NCBI GenBank assembly: GCA_963920705.1
Contig: OY987232.1
Span: 14,633,726-14,697,725 of the forward strand
Direction: 5' to 3'
Length of the DNA stretch: 64,000 nucleotides
Source of the DNA: Odiellus spinosus
Lineage: Eukaryota; Arthropoda; Arachnida; Opiliones; Phalangiidae
Notes under the pieces: model-generated
Database searches by the model: none
The model's input: the letters and a program-made list of their open reading frames with translations, nothing else
What the model was told of the DNA's origin: nothing
Program-made: the position numbers and the translations under genes
Part shown: one piece after another, positions 54,641 to 64,000 of the stretch
How positions within the stretch are numbered: position 1 is the stretch's first letter
Layout of the letters: every line of letters begins with the position of its first letter

Positions 54641-55478
54641 CATGAATGCAAATGTATAGAAATATAAGGGTGTCAGACTACCGGCAAAACGTCCCGAGCT
54701 AAATATTTTTTAACGAATAGGAATATGCCTGAGTCATGTAGGCAGCGTCTGGAGCTCATGTATTTTTTGTTACCTCGTTGCATGCAAATTTTTATAAGTT
54801 CTCAAGGGGCTTTCGGTAAATTTTTATTACGGACTTTCTGACGACGTACCTAAGTCCCCCCCACGTTTACTAACCACGGTCAATGACTGTCGTTGGTACC
54901 CTCCATTTGCGTCGTATTTTAACTAAATTAAAACTAATTGCGAGTGTAAATTATAGTAATTATCAGGCGTAGGATAACGTAATGTATATAAAACTTTAAT
55001 TTGTCCTTGGTTCAAGGTGCAGTAATCCCTAGTTAGGGTTACATAGTTTCCTTTGTAACGGAATGATCTATTTTTAAGCATTGCGTTTTCAGTAATGATA
55101 ATGATTCATTCTTCAAGTCTAAAAGGTATTTTTGAGTATTTATTAGTCTAATCCTTATAATACCAAAGCATTTTCCGAGTGTACTGTGTGAGAAAGACAT
55201 TCACTTGTTTCTCACCAAGGCCTAATGCAAATACAGTAGACAAATAAACTGTTAAATTGAATCTAGGTCAGTTCGTCCGCTGGAGTTCGATACACGTCTG
55301 TTTTTAAGGCTTAAAGCCTCTTTTGTAGCTCTCTAGTTTTATCTAGGGCTATTATCACATGGCCACTAATCTCAAAAGTGATGGAGAAACAATCAAAATT
55401 ATAATTTAATACTTAATATTCTAAGAACATCAATTGTTTGTATTCATATTAGCAGAAATACGTCTATTTATGTTTTAC

Positions 55479-55815
55479 CAGAAGCCGATGAAACCCTCCT
55501 TTGAAGTCTACTACTCCAATGTTCCATATAGCGCTCCTCTCTGTATGGGTAAAATTCCCAATTTTACGAGTTAGAAGGGGTCCTACTTCATCCCCCCTGT
55601 CTACGGAATATTGGAAATTCTCTCTCTCCACAAACGACGACGTTTTTTGGACGAACTCCAAGGCTGCTAGAGATATTCACTCGACGAGCTCCCGCTCCGA
55701 AAACATCTACCGTTAGGAGGCGTACGGATCGCGCCTTTTGAGAATAACCCATACAGAGAGGGGTAGACAAGACCCGGGAGTAATAGACTTCAAAGGAGGG
55801 TTTCATCGGCTTCTG
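55479..55815 (-). mobile_element. Family C element, copy 5
   Basis: 337 bp, inverted orientation. Perfect 7-bp duplication gttttac at 55472-55478 and 55816-55822. Confidence 0.94.
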
Positions 55816-55822
55816 GTTTTAC

Positions 55823-56613
55823 AAAGTATATAAATTGTATTCGGCACAACCTCGTTTTCAAATTGTTTAAATCTTTTTTAGGTAAACGTTAACGATGAAA
55901 TACCGCTGAGTCATCCATGATCACGTGAAGAGCTCGCGATGACGCAAGCTGAATCAAGCAGGAAAAAAATTCGACCCTACTGATATGAAAGTAGGGCAAA
56001 GGTTAGCAACGAACTTTGGCTCCAGTATCGTTCAAGGCGCAACGAATGTGTTGATTCGCGTTTGTGAAATTTTCGCGTTCTGTGCGTGTGAGTATTCCGA
56101 ATCGTGTGAAGTGTGAACATTCCGAATCGCGTAAAATGTGAACATTCCTAACCTACTCGTTATTTTGGATGAAGTCAAACAGCATTCATCGTAGACCTTC
56201 AAACAGCTAAACTGGCAAGTTTTTAAATAAATTTCTTTTCTTTTTGGTGAGGATATTAGTTTAATCGTGGTTATTAACGATATAGAGATTGAATAATTTA
56301 TTACACACGGTGGAAAATTGAGTATAATGTGAAGTAATTTGTGGAGTTTGTCTACTTTATCTTAAATCCAAAGATAGAATATTACCAAGTGTTAAACTTA
56401 ACAAGTATTAGTAGTTAGAGGCCCAATTAGGATCAGAATCAATGAAAATCACTTCGTGTTTTTCTTCACACTCTGAGAGCAAGTTCTGTGTTCCACTGGG
56501 CTAGTTAAAGCATTGTTGAGCAACTCATTGTGTTCCTCTGTCTTTTTCGAGAGAGCAACTGTTGTGATTGATATATTTTTTATTACCAAATGGTGCACAA
56601 TTTTCAAGTAAGG
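55823..56613. other. Stretch without recognised gene or element
   Basis: Contains two short gaatcg..gtgtgaacattcc direct repeats near 56095-56150; otherwise nothing I can name. Confidence 0.5.
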
Positions 56614-56617
56614 TTAA

Positions 56618-57353
56618 AGGGAGAATGCAACCTAACAACAAGTGATTTTTTTATCGATTCCTTATCGTTTAAATTGGCCTAATCCACCAGTGAAAAAATT
56701 TACGAACAAATATTAAACTAGAAATAAATTTAAAACTTAACCTAAAAATAGGCTTAGCGGGATTCATGGAGATCCTGATTTCCTCGCGTCAAGAAGGATC
56801 AGATAAGGAGAGGAAAAGTGGGGCTGCGTTGAGTTAGAGAGAGAAGAGCCAACCTCCCACTCGGGTGGAAAGGGGGATAGGAAATTCTCGAGGTAAACTG
56901 TTGTCACGTGGTCACTAGCGTCGTCGGCTACTACGCGTCTCATGAAGGATCCGTTTTACCCACGTGGCAACATTTTACCACGAAACATCTCTACCCCCGT
57001 CTCGCCCCCGTTCTCCCAGAGTGGGAGTTTAGGCAGACGCAGTAGGAGCCGCGCCGTTCCCACTTTTCCTCTCCTTGTCTGATCCTTCTTGCTCGCGTAT
57101 AAGGTCTAGCGACCAATCGAACGCGATTATAAGTCTCGTGGAGATCTCCCGTGAACGACGGGCCTTCGCTTATTGGTCGCAAGATCTTACACGAAGGTAA
57201 TTCAGATGATCTCCATGAATCCCGCTACGCCTATTTTCCGGGTAAGTTTTAAATTTATTTCTAGTTTAATATTTGTTTTATAAACTTTTTATTGGTTGAT
57301 TAGGCCTATTTAAACGATAAGGAATCGATAAAAAAATCACTTGCATTCTCCCT
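56618..57353. mobile_element. TTAA-flanked foldback element
   Basis: 736 bp with TTAA on both sides (56614-56617 and 57354-57357). Terminal inverted repeats start agggagaatgcaa and continue, with gaps, through the ttatcgattccttatcgttt, attaaactagaaataaattt and ggatcaga.aaggagaggaa blocks almost to the centre. TTAA targets suggest piggyBac- or Kolobok-type mobilisation. No transposase present. Confidence 0.85.
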
Positions 57354-57468
57354 TTAAGCAAACGGATAATATCTGAATTTATTTCAGAGCACTAAGACAA
57401 ATCAAAATATTCATAACTTCGGAAAAACGTAGTTTGCATGTAAAAAGGTGTAATGTATCTAATAACAT

Positions 57469-57805
57469 CAGAAGCCGATGAAACCCTCGTTTGAAGTCTA
57501 TTTCTCCCGGGTCTTGTCTACCCCTCTCTGTATGTGTTAGTTTCAAAAAGCGCGATTCGTACGCCTCCTAACGGTAGATATTTTCGAAGCGGTAGTTCGT
57601 CCAACGAATATCTCTAGCAGCCTTGGAGTTCGTCAACCGAACGTCATCGTATGTGGAGAGAGAGAATTCCCAATTTTCCGTAGACAGGGGGTATGAAGTA
57701 GGACCCCTCCGATCTCGTAAAATTGTGAATTTTACCCATACAGAGAGGAGCGCTATATGGAGCATTAGAGTAGTAGACTTCAAAGGAGGGTTTCATCGGC
57801 TTCTG
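57469..57805 (+). mobile_element. Family C element, copy 6
   Basis: 337 bp with intact ends (one change: ctcgttt in the left end). Flanks ataacat and atataga are only partly alike, so the duplication has decayed. Confidence 0.9.
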
Positions 57806-58311
57806 ATATAGACAAAAATGGTAGAAGAGGTACCTTAAGATAATGATAAGTGGTTGGTTTTTTCACTCCTATGGAGTATTACCTCCTTGGTAGAATGGGT
57901 GGTGACCTTCGTTTGGCTTTCTGCCGCAGTTCCGAGGTTTCTAAAGATGAGAAACGAGCGACTAATGAGCGGCGGCTCAGGGCTCCCTCGCTCTTTGTGA
58001 TTCCCCTAAAATTGAGCTATTTATTTTATGTCTCAATTTTCAACAGCCTCTTTAAGGGCGGTGCCTTAAATTGAATCTTTTGTTTGGCCCGATCATAATT
58101 CATAGCTCCCTCCGGTCTCTTCTCGGGCCTCTACCTTCCATTCCGAATAAAGCTCGTTAATTAGGAAAGACTGAATATTTTATTTAGATATTACGTATAG
58201 GTTTTTTTACTAATTGAATAAAAAGGAGATATCAAGTTAACAAAGATCTCTCAGACTATAAAAAGTTTTCATGGAGTTTGAATTTAACCGCTTCATTACC
58301 TTGTCGATGAA

Positions 58312-58579
58312 CTAAATTAAAGAGTTATTTAGTACGATGGCACTGATTTTCAGTTTTTCTTGGGTAAGGCTTGTTTAGGAACTTTCTGTTACCTATTTCC
58401 CCAGTATCCAGCTTCTCGCGGAAGCTGGTGGACACGCTGTAGGCCAGACAGTGACGGGTCTCCGTTAATAGGCTCTATTGTGGCGACATCTTCGAGTTTT
58501 CGCCGTTATAATATACATTTCTTATCGTAACTAGAGAAAAATCCAATTTTAATTGTTCAAATTTTACCACGACTGACAC
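58312..58579. mobile_element. Family D repeat, copy 4, cut by family C copy 7
   Basis: agagttatttagtacgatgg through catcttcgagttttcgcc to attttaccacgactgacac, where the C element enters. The remainder of D beyond the insertion is not evident. Confidence 0.68.
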
Positions 58580-58920
58580 CAGAAGCCGATGAAACCCTCC
58601 TTTGAAGTCTATTACTCCTGGGTCTTTTTTACCCCTCTCTGTATGGGTTAGTCTCTAAAAGCGCGATTCGTACGCCTCCTAACGGTAGATATTTTCGGAG
58701 CGGGAGTTCGTCGAGCGAATATCTCTAGCAGCCTTGGAGTTCGTCAAAAAAAACGTCGTCGTTTGTGGAGAGAGAGAATTTCCAATTTTGCGTAGACAAG
58801 GGGGGTATGAAGTAGGACACCCTCCGATCTCGTAAAATTGTGAATTTTACCCATACAGAGAGGAGCGCTATATCGAACATTAGAGTAGTAGACTTCAAAG
58901 GAGGGTTTCATCGGCTTCTG
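58580..58920 (+). mobile_element. Family C element, copy 7
   Basis: 341 bp. Perfect 7-bp duplication ctgacac at 58573-58579 and 58921-58927. It is inserted in a family D copy. Confidence 0.94.
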
Positions 58921-59215
58921 CTGACACGGGTTAGCCTAGTCCTAAGTAAGAATATGGTAACCCCACCATATACACTAAACAATGAAGTAGTCCCTATATT
59001 ATTCCTCCAAGATAATACTGCATAAACAAATGTAAAGTTTACTTACCAGGAGACATTTAGTATTATTGTTATTCAATTTCGTGTGAGGTAAGAAGTCTGT
59101 GTCTTCACCATGTCTCCCCATGTTATAACAATTTTTTAATCGTGTTTTTTAAAGGTAGACATTCTGTTTAAAAGGTGACAGAACCATAAGATAGTATGCT
59201 GTACTTTCATTGATT

Positions 59216-59998
59216 GTTTAATTTACGTTTGTTTATTAGTTTTTGTTGGTTATTTAGATTTTGTTGGTTGTTTAGTTTCTATTGGTTGTTTAGTTTTTGT
59301 TGTTCACTTTTGGTTGGTTGTTCACTTTTGGTTGTTCTCTATTGGTTGGTTGTTCTCTTTTGGTTGGTTGTTCACTTTTGGTTGTTCTCTATTGGTTGGT
59401 TGTTCTCTTTTGGTTGGTTGTTCTCTTTTGGTTGGTTGTTCTCTTTTGGTTGGTTGTTCTCTTTTGGTTGGTTGTTCACTTTTGGTTGGGTGTTCACTTT
59501 TGGTTGGGTGTTCACTTTTGGTTGGGTGTTCACTTTTGGTTGGGTGTTCACTTTTGGTTGGGTGTTCACTTTTGGTTGGGTGTTCACTTTTGGTTGGGTG
59601 TTCACTTTTGGTTGGGTGTTCACTTTTGGTTGGGTGTTCACTTTTGGTTGGGTGTTCACTTTTGGTTGGGTGTTCACTTTTGGTTGGGTGTTCACTTTTG
59701 GTTGGGTGTTCACTTTTGGTTGGGTGTTCACTTTTGGTTGGGTGTTCACTTTTGGTTGGGTGTTCACTTTTGGTTGGGTGTTCACTTTTGGTTGGGTGTT
59801 CACTTTTGGTTGGGTGTTCACTTTTGGTTGGTTGTTCACTTTTGGTTGGTTGTTCACTTTTGGTTGGTTGTTCACTTTTGGTTGGTTGTTCACTTTTGGT
59901 TGGTTGTTCACTTTTGGTTGGTTGTTCACTTTTGGTTGGTTGTTCACTTTTGGTTGGTTGTTCACTTTTGGTTGGTTGTTCACTTTTGGTTGTTTGTT
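59216..59998. repeat. 18-bp minisatellite downstream of the gustatory receptor
   Basis: About 39 units of ttcacttttggttgg(g/t)tg. The left part is irregular (ttctcttttgg, ttctattgg); a middle block has ggttgggtg and a right block ggttggttg. It lies 64 bp beyond the receptor stop codon. Because 18 is a multiple of three and the unit lacks stops, all three + frames and two - frames are open. I regard none as a gene. Confidence 0.96.
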
Positions 59999-60061
59999 TG
60001 TTTATAAAGAAATTAATCCAAATTAATCGATTATCCACAATTAACCGCATATTCTATAAAA

Positions 60062-61285
60062 TTATACATTTATGCAAGTACAATTTGAATTATTCCCAAT
60101 GTGCATTTTGTTATCATTCATCATCGTTTGAACGAATATTAAATACGAAATTGCACCCATAATAACACTCCCGAAAAAACTGAAATTAATCGGTATACAT
60201 TTTAAAAAAGTTAACTCCAAAGATCCTGTACTTATCTTCGAACGCAAGAAAGATTCTTGGGCTTGAGTTATTTTTCTAGCTGGACATTTATAATTACATG
60301 ATTTTGCCCTAATATGGCAAATTGTAACGAGGGAACTTCGTACATTGCTCTGAAGACAAATCGAAGTAAATAAAATCAAGGTACTTAAAGTGGGCTGGAA
60401 ATAAACTGACACCCTAAAAATAAAGGAACCATTTTCGAAATCATTTAACAACCAATTTAAAATATGGCAAAAATATATAACAAAAGAAACCAACGATAAG
60501 AAGACTATGTTTCTAATTTTCGTATCAAGTTGTTGCAACTTTTTCATCAAATCTGTATGCGCATTACTCAGTTGTTCTAAATTCACTTCTTTATTTGATA
60601 GTTGAACAAGGAGCTGTTTTGATCTTGATCTTAAATGCTCGACAACGAAAGCCAGAGTAATTTCAATTAAGGAGTAAAGCAATGTCGAAAATGTGTAAAA
60701 AATATAATTACAAAATGACCATAGAAGGGCTAAAGTGAATTTAGATTTCGATATCGAAAGGTCAAACAGTTTTTGACTGGAAAAACTTATAACCTCGTCT
60801 TCAGTCGATAAATATGAATATTTTATCATTACTCCGATTAAGTGATATATTGAAAAAGGTATTACGATTGCGACGGCAAAGTTAAATGTAAATGGTAATC
60901 TTACGTCTTCATACTCTTCTAGACACTTTAACAGTGTTCTTATGAATGCCTGGTTAAACATTGCTAAGTAAATAACATAGCTAACGACATGCATACGTAA
61001 AATATAGTATCCTCGGCTCAGAATCATTTCAATGCTTTCTTTTTGTTTCGAAGAGTTGTAAATGTCAGTGCATGTTAAATATATACAATACGTTTGAACG
61101 ATAAAGAATGTTATTAACTTACGTCGATTGCAAGCATCCATTCGAAATAAACCTAAGGTATACATTATTTTAAATATAATATTAAAACAGACGTTATTTT
61201 TTATGCATTGAGGTATTTCTTCATTGGAATTTAATGTCTTGATTTCGTGGACAGTTATGTTTCTTCTCTTCTTCAAAAAATGCAT
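60062..61285 (-). CDS. Gustatory receptor family (7tm_7) protein, single exon, 407 aa
   Basis: An arthropod chemoreceptor of the gustatory receptor type; these are membrane cation channels with the N-terminus inside the cell. The 407-residue length suits the family. About seven hydrophobic segments are visible, for example around residues 32-48, 58-75, 97-115, 132-152, 188-215, 262-285 and 370-390. A charged loop with a predicted helix (residues about 215-260, VEHLRSRSKQLLVQL) precedes segment 6, as is usual. Near the C-terminus GAISYLIFVQTM stands where the family signature TYhhhhhQF is expected, with S for T and T for F. Odorant receptor is the alternative, but this ending favours a gustatory receptor. 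The tuning ligand cannot be inferred. The whole frame lies in one exon, unusual but not rare. Confidence 0.8.
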   Translation of the reverse strand: MHFLKKRRNITVHEIKTLNSNEEIPQCIKNNVCFNIIFKIMYTLGLFRMDACNRRKLITFFIVQTYCIYLTCTDIYNSSKQKESIEMILSRGYYILRMHVVSYVIYLAMFNQAFIRTLLKCLEEYEDVRLPFTFNFAVAIVIPFSIYHLIGVMIKYSYLSTEDEVISFSSQKLFDLSISKSKFTLALLWSFCNYIFYTFSTLLYSLIEITLAFVVEHLRSRSKQLLVQLSNKEVNLEQLSNAHTDLMKKLQQLDTKIRNIVFLSLVSFVIYFCHILNWLLNDFENGSFIFRVSVYFQPTLSTLILFTSICLQSNVRSSLVTICHIRAKSCNYKCPARKITQAQESFLRSKISTGSLELTFLKCIPINFSFFGSVIMGAISYLIFVQTMMNDNKMHIGNNSNCTCINV

Positions 61286-61479
61286 GATTGGACAGCGCAG
61301 TCACGTAATAATATTGGAAATATTTGAGTTCGGAATCGGATAATAACTTCGGATATTCAATATTAATTAGGTTGTTTTTTTTCATATATTTTAATCTCGG
61401 ATAAATTGTTTGTTAATTTAAAACCACAAATTACTCGTTTATTCAAACGGATAATTCAAAGATGAAATATGAAAGGAAA

Positions 61480-62720
61480 TTCAGAATAATTCCATTGACT
61501 TTGGATAAAATTCAGAAGAATTCCATTGACTTTGGATAAGATTCAGAAGAATTCCAATGGCATCGTGGAAAATCCAGGATAATTTCAGTAGCTCTGAGGA
61601 GATGTTCATGATAATTCTATAAATCTCACGGAAAAAATTCCAGATTATTCCAGTAACTTCAGAACAAATTCCAGATAATTCCAGTATCTTCGTAAAATAT
61701 TCCAGATAATTCCAATAACTTCAGAAAAAATTCCAGATAATTCCAATAACTTCAGAACAAATTCCAGATAATTCCAGTAACTTCGTAAAATATTCCAGAT
61801 AATTCCAATAACTTCAGAACAAATTCCAGATAATTCCAATAACTTCAGAACAAATTCCAGATAATTCCAATAACTTCAGAACAAATTCCAGATAATTCCA
61901 ATAACTTCAGAACAAATTCCAGATATTTCCAATAACTTCAGAACAAATTCCAGATAATTCCAATAACTTCAGAACAAATTCCAGATAATTCCAATAACTT
62001 CAGAACAAATTCCAGATAATTCCAATAACTTCAGAACAAATTCTAGATAATTCCAATAACTTCAGAACAAATTCCAGATAATTCCAATAACTTCAGAACA
62101 AATTCCAGATAATTCCAATAACTTCAGAACAAATTCCATATAATTTCAGATAGTTCCAATAACTTCAGAACAAATTCCAGATAATTCCAGTTACTTCAGA
62201 ACAAAATCCAGATTATTTCAATAATTTCAGAACAAAATCCAGATTATTTCAATAATTTCAGAACAAATTCCAGATAATTCCAATAACTTCAGAACAAATT
62301 CCAGATAATTCCAATAAATCCAGATAATTCCAATAACTTCAGAACAAAATCCAGATAATTCCAATAAATCCAGATATATCCAATAAATCTAGATAATTCC
62401 AATAACTTCAGAACAAAATCCAGATAATTCCAATAAATCCAGATATATCCAATAAATCCAGATATATCCAATAAATCCAGATATATCCAATAAATCCAGA
62501 TATATCCAATAAATCCAGATATATCCAATAAATCCAGATAATTCCAATAACTTCAGAACAAAATCCAGATAATTCCAATAACTTCAGAACAAAATCCAGA
62601 TAATTCCAATAACTTCAGAACAAAATCCAGATAATTCCAGTAAATTCAGAACAAATCCCAGATAATTCCAATAACTTCAGAACAACTTCCAGTATCTTCA
62701 AAGAAAATTCAAGATATATG
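61480..62720. repeat. About 31-bp satellite-like array upstream of the gustatory receptor
   Basis: Roughly 35-40 units built on ccagataattccaataactt cagaacaaatt. A sub-block around 62360-62540 uses a shorter unit, aataaatccagatatatcc (19 bp). Edges are degenerate (gattcagaagaattccattg near 61500). It starts about 200 bp upstream of the receptor start codon. Confidence 0.92.
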
Positions 62721-63339
62721 CATTAACTTGAAAACAAATTCAAGAGAAGTAAAGTTACCTTACATTTTTTTTTGTCAATTCATTAATATCGCACTTGAAG
62801 CGGTATTAATAAAATTTAAAATTTTCTCCTTCTGCATCTGTTCATAACGGCAGGAATTGCTTTGAAAGACCGCATTTAAATTCGAAAAATAAGTACATAA
62901 ATATATATTTATATAATATTCTAGGCTAAGACCGAAATCAAAGACAGTTGAATAATTCTTAAACTGCTTTGATTGAAAGTCATTTGTCACAATAAATTTA
63001 TATAATGGTATGTGATTATCAACTCGACCTACTTCCTAGGGAACTTGATTCTTCTTGTGGCCCTCTAAAACGAGAAAATCGAAGCAATAGAAGCTTGTAA
63101 ACAATGGAGCGCTAAGTTCTCTTGTCCCGACTATTCCCACAATATCCAAATCTCACCATTTTTGAATATGCACAATGGAAAAATCGATGTAAAATTTTTC
63201 AATACTACAATATGAATTCCTGCATCTGTTTCTTATTGTCATAAAGGTAGTCTCAAGGGAAAATCTAAAGCCCTATTTTGAGGATAAAACTTATACAACA
63301 ATAAGTTCGCTTAATTACTCATTAAGATTTAAAGTCAAC

Positions 63340-63404
63340 CGTTAACTGATGCATTTGTGATTCGCTTGATAATAGGTACGACAAATGAGCCTTTTTGGTC
63401 ACTA
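63340..63404. mobile_element. Family D fragment (right end), copy 5
   Basis: gcatttgtgattcgcttgat and aataggtacgac match the right end of family D copies 1 and 2. Cut by family C copy 8. Confidence 0.55.
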
Positions 63405-63408
63405 CAAG

Positions 63409-63747
63409 CAGAAGCCGATGAAACCCTCCTTTGAAGTCTATTACTCCTGGGTCTTGTCTACCCCTCTCTGTATGGGTTAGTTTCAAAAAGCGCGATTCGT
63501 ACGCCTCCTAACGGTAGATATTTTTGGAGCGGGAGTTCGTCCAGCGAATATCTCTAGCAGCCTCGGAGTTCGTCAAAAAAAACGTCGTCGTTTGTGGAGA
63601 GAGAGAATTTCCAATTTTCCGTAGACAGGGGGGTATGAAGTAGGACCCCGCCGATCTCCTAAAATTGAGAATTTTACCCGTACAGAGAGGCGCGCTATAT
63701 CGAACATTAGAGTAGTAGACTTCAAAGGAGGGTTTCATCGGCTTCTG
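63409..63747 (+). mobile_element. Family C element, copy 8
   Basis: 339 bp. Perfect 7-bp duplication ctacaag at 63402-63408 and 63748-63754. Confidence 0.94.
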
Positions 63748-63784
63748 CTACAAGGTAGAACACGTTTTATATGTACTAAAATAT

Positions 63785-64000
63785 ACAGGGTGTTTCAAAA
63801 ATGGTGGTAGGACCGAGCTACAGTGGGTTCTTTGGGTCATTTTAAGACGAAAACGTTCTATGACGTTTTGTCGTACGGGGCGCCGTTTAAAAGTTACGAA
63901 ATAAATCATGTACAGATGACCCCTTAATGTACATTAATAAACGTATACTCAATGATAAAATCAATTTTTTATCAAGCGCGTGCTTTTAAAAAACCAGATA
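63785..64000. mobile_element. Possible terminus of another mobile element, cut by the window edge
   Basis: Begins acagggtgtttcaaaaatgg, a style common at ends of arthropod mobile elements, followed by a non-repetitive stretch. No coding region is visible before the window ends. Confidence 0.35.

Noticed and set aside
59214..60162. Five overlapping open frames of 203-282 residues over the 18-bp array
   Set aside because: An 18-bp unit without stops keeps frames open automatically; no domain, splice structure or family match.
41960..63738. Recurring short frame starting MKPSFEVYYS in family C copies
   Set aside because: The start codon lies in the inverted terminal repeat, and the frame is broken differently in each copy, so it is not a conserved protein.

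Overview
The window is arthropod nuclear DNA, most probably insect. It is AT-rich, its genes have GT..AG introns and AATAAA signals, it is crowded with short non-autonomous DNA transposons and minisatellites, and it carries an arthropod-type seven-transmembrane gustatory receptor. The species cannot be named from the sequence. Gene models below were built by matching open exons to splice signals and checking that codon phase is kept across every junction. Family names rest on recognised protein motifs; no search was run.

Layout. Positions 1-13674 (+) hold the 3' part of the condensin I subunit Cap-G/NCAPG (12 exons visible, start codon to the left of the window), whose last large exon carries an unusual tail of 11-residue tandem repeats. 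Positions 15212-17842 (-) are a single-exon gene resembling FIRRM/C1orf112. It lies head to head with a single-exon gene for RNA polymerase subunit RPB8 (18462-18911, +). Positions 20940-26502 (-) encode a 500-residue TPX2 (nine exons), head to head with a complete 14-exon KNL1/Spc105R kinetochore scaffold gene (27323-41670, +; 1530 residues). The KNL1 model has SILK and RVSF phosphatase-docking motifs, MELT-like repeats, a large 30-bp-period coding array and an RWD-like C-terminus. Positions 43432-46425 (-) are the 3' exons of an unidentified coiled-coil gene built from duplicated exon pairs. From about 46.5 kb to 59 kb there is no recognisable gene, only nested mobile elements and repeats. 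A one-exon gustatory receptor (60062-61285, -) lies between an 18-bp and a roughly 31-bp tandem array.

How the genes relate. Cap-G (chromosome compaction), TPX2 (spindle assembly, Aurora A activation), KNL1 (kinetochore-microtubule scaffold and checkpoint platform) and the FIRRM-like gene (recombination and mitosis) all act in chromosome segregation or its surveillance, and they sit within 42 kb. Two gene pairs share short head-to-head promoters.

Mobile DNA. Ten copies of a self-complementary family (A), three palindromic elements (B), eight near-identical 333-341 bp elements with 35-bp inverted termini and 7-bp target duplications (C), five copies of a longer family (D), and several singletons with visible target duplications (7 bp, 8 bp or TTAA) fill the introns and intergenic DNA. 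Independent tandem arrays of 18, 20, 21, 30-31, 31 and 33 bp, some coding and some not, are a striking property of this region.
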